Below are positions 59,795-64,000 of a stretch of DNA of 64,000 bases, one piece after another (position 1 is the first letter of the stretch; every line of letters begins with the position of its first letter). The position numbers and the translations under genes are program-made. The DNA comes from Morella rubra (Eukaryota; Streptophyta; Magnoliopsida; Fagales; Myricaceae), in the NCBI GenBank assembly GCA_003952965.2, contig CM025854.1:29605366-29669365 (forward strand). The letters are read 5' to 3'. The notes below the pieces were generated by a model that saw only the letters and a program-made list of their open reading frames with translations, ran no database searches and was not told the origin of the DNA.

Positions 59795-61319
59795 ATTGCG
59801 GGTCGTCCCTTGGGCGCGCATGGGCCATAAGCTTTCGTATATTTATTTGCAGCAACTCTCTAATGCGTAACTTGTATTCCCAAACAAAAACTCTGGAAAT
59901 TTCTATGCCAGGTATTAAAAGAATGCTTCAGAATCCGACATTTTCTTCTTCTTCTTTTGTTTATTTTTATTTTTCATTTTGCAGACTTGTATCTAGTCAC
60001 TTTTAGACCGGTTACGAAAAAATAAAGAGACCGAGAGAGTCAATTATAAGACCAGGAGCAGGATCGGAGGGCGATTGAAGTAAAAAATAATAGGTCTATC
60101 ACAAAATTCACTGGATAGGAATTAAGGCAGTTGAAAGAGGGAGGCATGTGAGACAAGACCTTGTTGCGAAGTTCTTATATTATAGTAAAAATAAAAATTT
60201 TTAATAATGAAGACTTTATATTATAACAAAATTAAAATTAAGTGAAAAAAAAAGTTTAAATTTTTTCAGATAAAATTTAATAAAAAGTTTATAAAATAAG
60301 AATATTTAAAAAATTTAAAATAAAAAAGCACATCTTAAAAACTAGCGATATTAACATCTCTTTTCACAATAATAATTGGACTGAAGTTTGAACGGCAGCT
60401 ATTGCTGCAAAGCATGGAGCCTCCCCTTAGGATAAGCCTCCTTGTTAGTGGCCATTACTCGTAAAAATCTTTCACTTTCTTTGTTAGAAACTACCTACCC
60501 CCTCCACTTCCTTGGCCCCCCTTTTGTCCTCTTCTTCCCTCCTTTCAAGTGGCCTGTTAGGCCTTTTCTATCGAATGGACGACCCATTTTCTACCCTGTC
60601 ACCTCATCTTGTCTGACTCTTTACACCGTCGGACAGTAGGTGAAATGGTGAAATAATTAGAGCTTGATCTTGTCCTTTGAAGCTTCTTTAACAAGATTCT
60701 CATGGATATTCTGGTATATTGGGTTTGGATCACTCATTTCCTGGGCCGGAGAGCTAAAATCTTTACTATAATTCTCGGGAGACATATTTGGCCCTCTTTG
60801 GGCTTATCGTTTTAGGCCCTTGGAAGAGGGTATTCTTTTTTTTCGTTCTCTTTCAATTTTACCAGAGTGCAAGCTTTGTGTCTAATTAAACTATCCCCTA
60901 AGAATTTCAATCCAGAATGTTCCCTTTTGCGCAACGAGTACTTCTGCACAAATTACCAAACGCCGAGTACACTCTTTGTTGCGCTATGAATTTTCCATCC
61001 AGTTCTCGTTCTCTTCGTCATTGACGAAATTACTGCATGCTAGATCAGCATCCTCCACAACTTTTGAAAAGAAATAGATACAATAATCATTAAATAATAT
61101 ATAATCCACACCATTCTAAACTTCATATATTTCTCTCTCATAACTCGATTAAATTTGGACGATTTTAATGGTGAGTCGATCTTGTGCTGACACTTCCAAC
61201 ACCTCGAGTAAGGACTCTGGACAAGCTCCTACAGAAAATAAAAATTTATCATAGTATCCTTAGTTTGGGAATTCCTAGCTCTTTCAGACCTTATTGATCT
61301 CCGTATACCTCGAGACTTC
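59795..61319. other. Intergenic, 3' of ABCB
   Basis: The ABCB 3' untranslated region lies at the left. 60180-60320 is extremely AT-rich. No exon, RNA gene or clear element is seen. Confidence 0.4.
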
Positions 61320-61740
61320 GCATAACGGCGTAATTTTCTTGGTGCCGATGGTGGAATATGACTTCTGAACTTTGCTAGCGGCTCAGATGCGGTTTGTATC
61401 GATCTTTGCATTATTGGACCTTTTGAGCAAAAGTTGAACCCGAAGATCCAAGAAGTTACCAGCCCGATAAGCTAACGGGCTACATATTCATCAGAACAAT
61501 TAATTTTGCATGGGCTACAAAACTGTGACCTTATTCAAGTGCTGGGTCAAGGGGAGGTTGTAGAAAGGGACCCAAATACCTTTGTTGGCCCACTGGGGAT
61601 GTCGTATTCTCTCGTCATTCGGTCAGCTTCGGAAATGACACCACGGACCACCCAAGAGTCTAACGTCCAAGTTGGCAGGCTAGGATTGGTAAATGAGTCT
61701 CAAACATATGTACACGCGTCACGGCCCTACTTGTAGGTCT
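61320..61740 (+). pseudogene. Degraded ABCB copy (linker and NBD2 ends only)
   Basis: 61320-61510 aligns with the TMD2-NBD2 linker of the intact gene: SKVEPEDPRSYQPDKLTG here against [18 protein letters not shown] there, reached by reading across frames. From about 61510 it jumps to the last 40 residues: LQNCDLIQVLGQGEVVE against [17 protein letters not shown]. The ATP-binding core between them is missing. It is a non-functional tandem relic in the same orientation as the intact gene. Confidence 0.8.
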
Positions 61741-62429
61741 ACTTCTCCGTGCACTCACATTCATAGGCGCCACATCAAATAACCGCACTTCCATATATGA
61801 AAATCGCCACCAGCTCTCCACTCGACTCGCATTGCAATCTGGTTATTAAAGGGCTAGTGGGCGGTCGCTTTATATGCTCTAAATTGATCGATTAAATGAC
61901 ACCATCTTTTCTCTCCCACGTCAATCTCTCACTCTCTCTTATTCTAATTTTCTAAAAGCTGAGAACATATGATATATAGACTAAAAGCCATTCCTATGAT
62001 CTCTGGCCGACAACCATCCACGGTTTACTATTTACAATGTAGACTAAAAGTAGTTCCATACATGACGAAGAGTTCGGTCATGTTAGTCACATCGCTGGGG
62101 TTCCAACTCCATGTGAATTAATGGCGTGCAGTAGGGTTTTCTGATTGACAACTTGACCAATGGAGGTTTAGGTATCCGACATCGTCCACCGAGCAAAAAC
62201 CGTCTAAATTAGTCGCTTTTAGTTTCTGTCTAAGTCTTTGTTTTGGACAAAGATTAGATAATTATTTGGCTTATGTAGAATAGGAAGATTGCATAAGTCT
62301 TAAAATTTGTCAATATACATGTAAATTGATCTGGATACTCCATTAAAAAAAATATGTCATTTGAAACTTCTTTTCATTTTTTTGATTCTCAATACACTTT
62401 AAAATTGGTGGACTGAGGTGGAACATAAA

Positions 62430-63938
62430 CGTCCTAATATAATTTCATCTGATTGGTGAGAGCACACTCGGGTGAATATATGATACAATTTTCCAAATCA
62501 TTTAGGAGGAAAAATTAATTTAGATCCGCCTTTGCCTTTTCAATTGTGGATTTCATTGTGTTATTTTCCTTCAAAATTGCGAAGAAGGAAAAAACGCAAA
62601 AAACTTTTTAACTTTATTGGACACTGATCAAGTGCTGAATAAAAAGCATGACTTCAGTGATACATTCATGAAGCATTCCCTTCCACCGTGTTAGTTTGAA
62701 GTCGTGCAGGACTGCAGCTACAGAAGACCAACTACAAAAGCACCCATTCCATGATTCCCATTACCTCGTGAAAGAATATTCGTGCTAACCATGTAAAGTT
62801 GGTCGCATCAAAAGCAAAAGTGAGAAGTTACGAGGTTCTAGAAGTGTTCAAGCTATACTCGAACTATTTTTCGCCATCATTCTAATCACTCTCTAGCCAA
62901 TAAAACTTTTTCCATCATTTTGGTAATAGTTTTTAGTTTATATTCATTTATCTTTGTTTATTTTTTTAACCAGTGTTGGATCACTTTATATACACCTTGA
63001 CTAATTTCGGAATTTATGCAATCCCTCCATTCCATGTAAATCAGTATTACAAAAGTCCTCAAGCTTAACTATTAAGGATAAGTTCATTTTTTAAAAATAT
63101 TATAAAATACAATGAATACAACAAATTCACAAAAATAACATTCAAAACATAAAAAAAAACCTACACAAATATCAATACCTTTAACATAAACTTTAACAAC
63201 TTTTCATACAAACTTCAATATATTTTTAAAAAAAATTTTAATAAATATTCTCTCTCCATACTTTTTTACTAAATTCTAATATTTTTTTATTAAAAAATTA
63301 CATTAAATCATATCTTTCCATAACTTCTTATAAACTCTAATAATACTGAAATTCAAGCTAGAGATTGTATTCATTTCTTTGTACGCACTCTGATAGTAGA
63401 AATATAATAATTGAAAATCATTTATAACCAATATAATTGTCTGGGATCATTCAATGGTTCAATAGTTCTTTGATTCCTATTTTTTTAGGTAGCAAAAGAA
63501 ATCTAACACCCTAAGCGACACAAAGTGGATTAATTTAAAGATAGACAAATCTCAAAGAGGTTAGCACGAAATCTATCACCTCATGACCATCACTTAAATT
63601 AGTTCCAATATGATATTTATAAAAAAAATTGATGCCGAGTGCACCTAATTCACACAATCGCGTGATCATCCAGCCTCGACACTGAGGCAAGCTGACGAAG
63701 AGCTCCGTTCTTATGTCCAGAAAAAACGTCAGCATGATATTTAGAAGAATGGATAAAAAAAAGGCCCCAGAGTAGTTGGCCCGCATCTCTGACTTCTGGG
63801 CCCCTCAATCTCTGAGAAGACTGCAGGGTGCTTCTCTGTGTAAAATCCAATAAACGTGGTCGTCATGCTACCCAACAATGGACACAAGACTGGACTTTAG
63901 TGATTTACGGTGGAGGTCCATCTTCAAAGATCCGTAGG
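62430..63938. repeat. Dispersed duplication, copy 2 (paired with 47900-49832)
   Basis: This shares ordered blocks with copy 1 in the same orientation and lies directly downstream of the ABCB relic. It lacks the 866-bp foldback element of copy 1. It carries its own AT-rich insert at about 63060-63360 and extra DNA at about 63490-63700. Confidence 0.75.
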
Positions 63939-64000
63939 ACGTTTGTTTTCGAAAATTTTAACATCTCAAAATTATTTTGAGCGTGATTAAAAAATTATAA

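Overview
The window is plant nuclear DNA. It has short exons separated by AT-rich GT-AG introns, plant-only families (a CLE peptide, DUF1336, DUF761, a BIR-type receptor, an MDR-type ABCB transporter, a plant type I inositol 5-phosphatase) and many short AT-rich terminal-inverted-repeat elements. The neighbouring pair BIR2 and chloroplast RsmD matches, as I recall it, adjacent Arabidopsis loci (At3g28450 and At3g28460), so a core eudicot is likely. I cannot name the species.

Layout. 1-669 (+): last exon of a transcription factor, probably R2R3-MYB. 1601-1855 (+): small MAPK-substrate-like protein. 2.3-3.8 kb: MITE-type elements and a tandem duplication. 4757-8348 (-): nine-exon DUF1336 (CW14-like) gene with four G-boxes upstream. 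9.6-15.1 kb (-): a CLE25-type peptide gene whose second exon and 3' flank are duplicated in tandem, with a strange mosaic block between the copies. 17938-21376 (-): nine-exon chloroplast RsmD-type methyltransferase. 23069-24895 (-): BIR2-like pseudokinase receptor. 28465-32813 (+): four-exon coiled-coil protein of unknown function. 34706-35290 (+): DUF761 membrane protein. 38779-41201 (+): type I inositol polyphosphate 5-phosphatase. 41936-45627 (-): coiled-coil protein, convergent with the phosphatase. 47-64 kb: an ABCB15-type transporter (54540-59794, +) between remnants of other ABCB copies and a duplicated non-coding flank.

No operon-like cooperation is expected. The clearest shared theme is signalling: CLE25 (mobile peptide), BIR2 (regulator of BAK1 complexes), the 5-phosphatase (phosphoinositide turnover) and perhaps the MASS-like protein. 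The exon models of seven multi-exon or single-exon genes were checked by codon phase and close exactly: DUF1336 1440 nt, CLE25 291 nt, RsmD 969 nt, BIR2 1827 nt, the 28-33 kb gene 1794 nt, DUF761 585 nt and the 5-phosphatase 1350 nt.

Two places look as though the assembled sequence itself may be wrong: the mosaic block at 11641-12606, and a cluster of small deletions in the first half of the ABCB gene. Both need raw reads before any biological reading.
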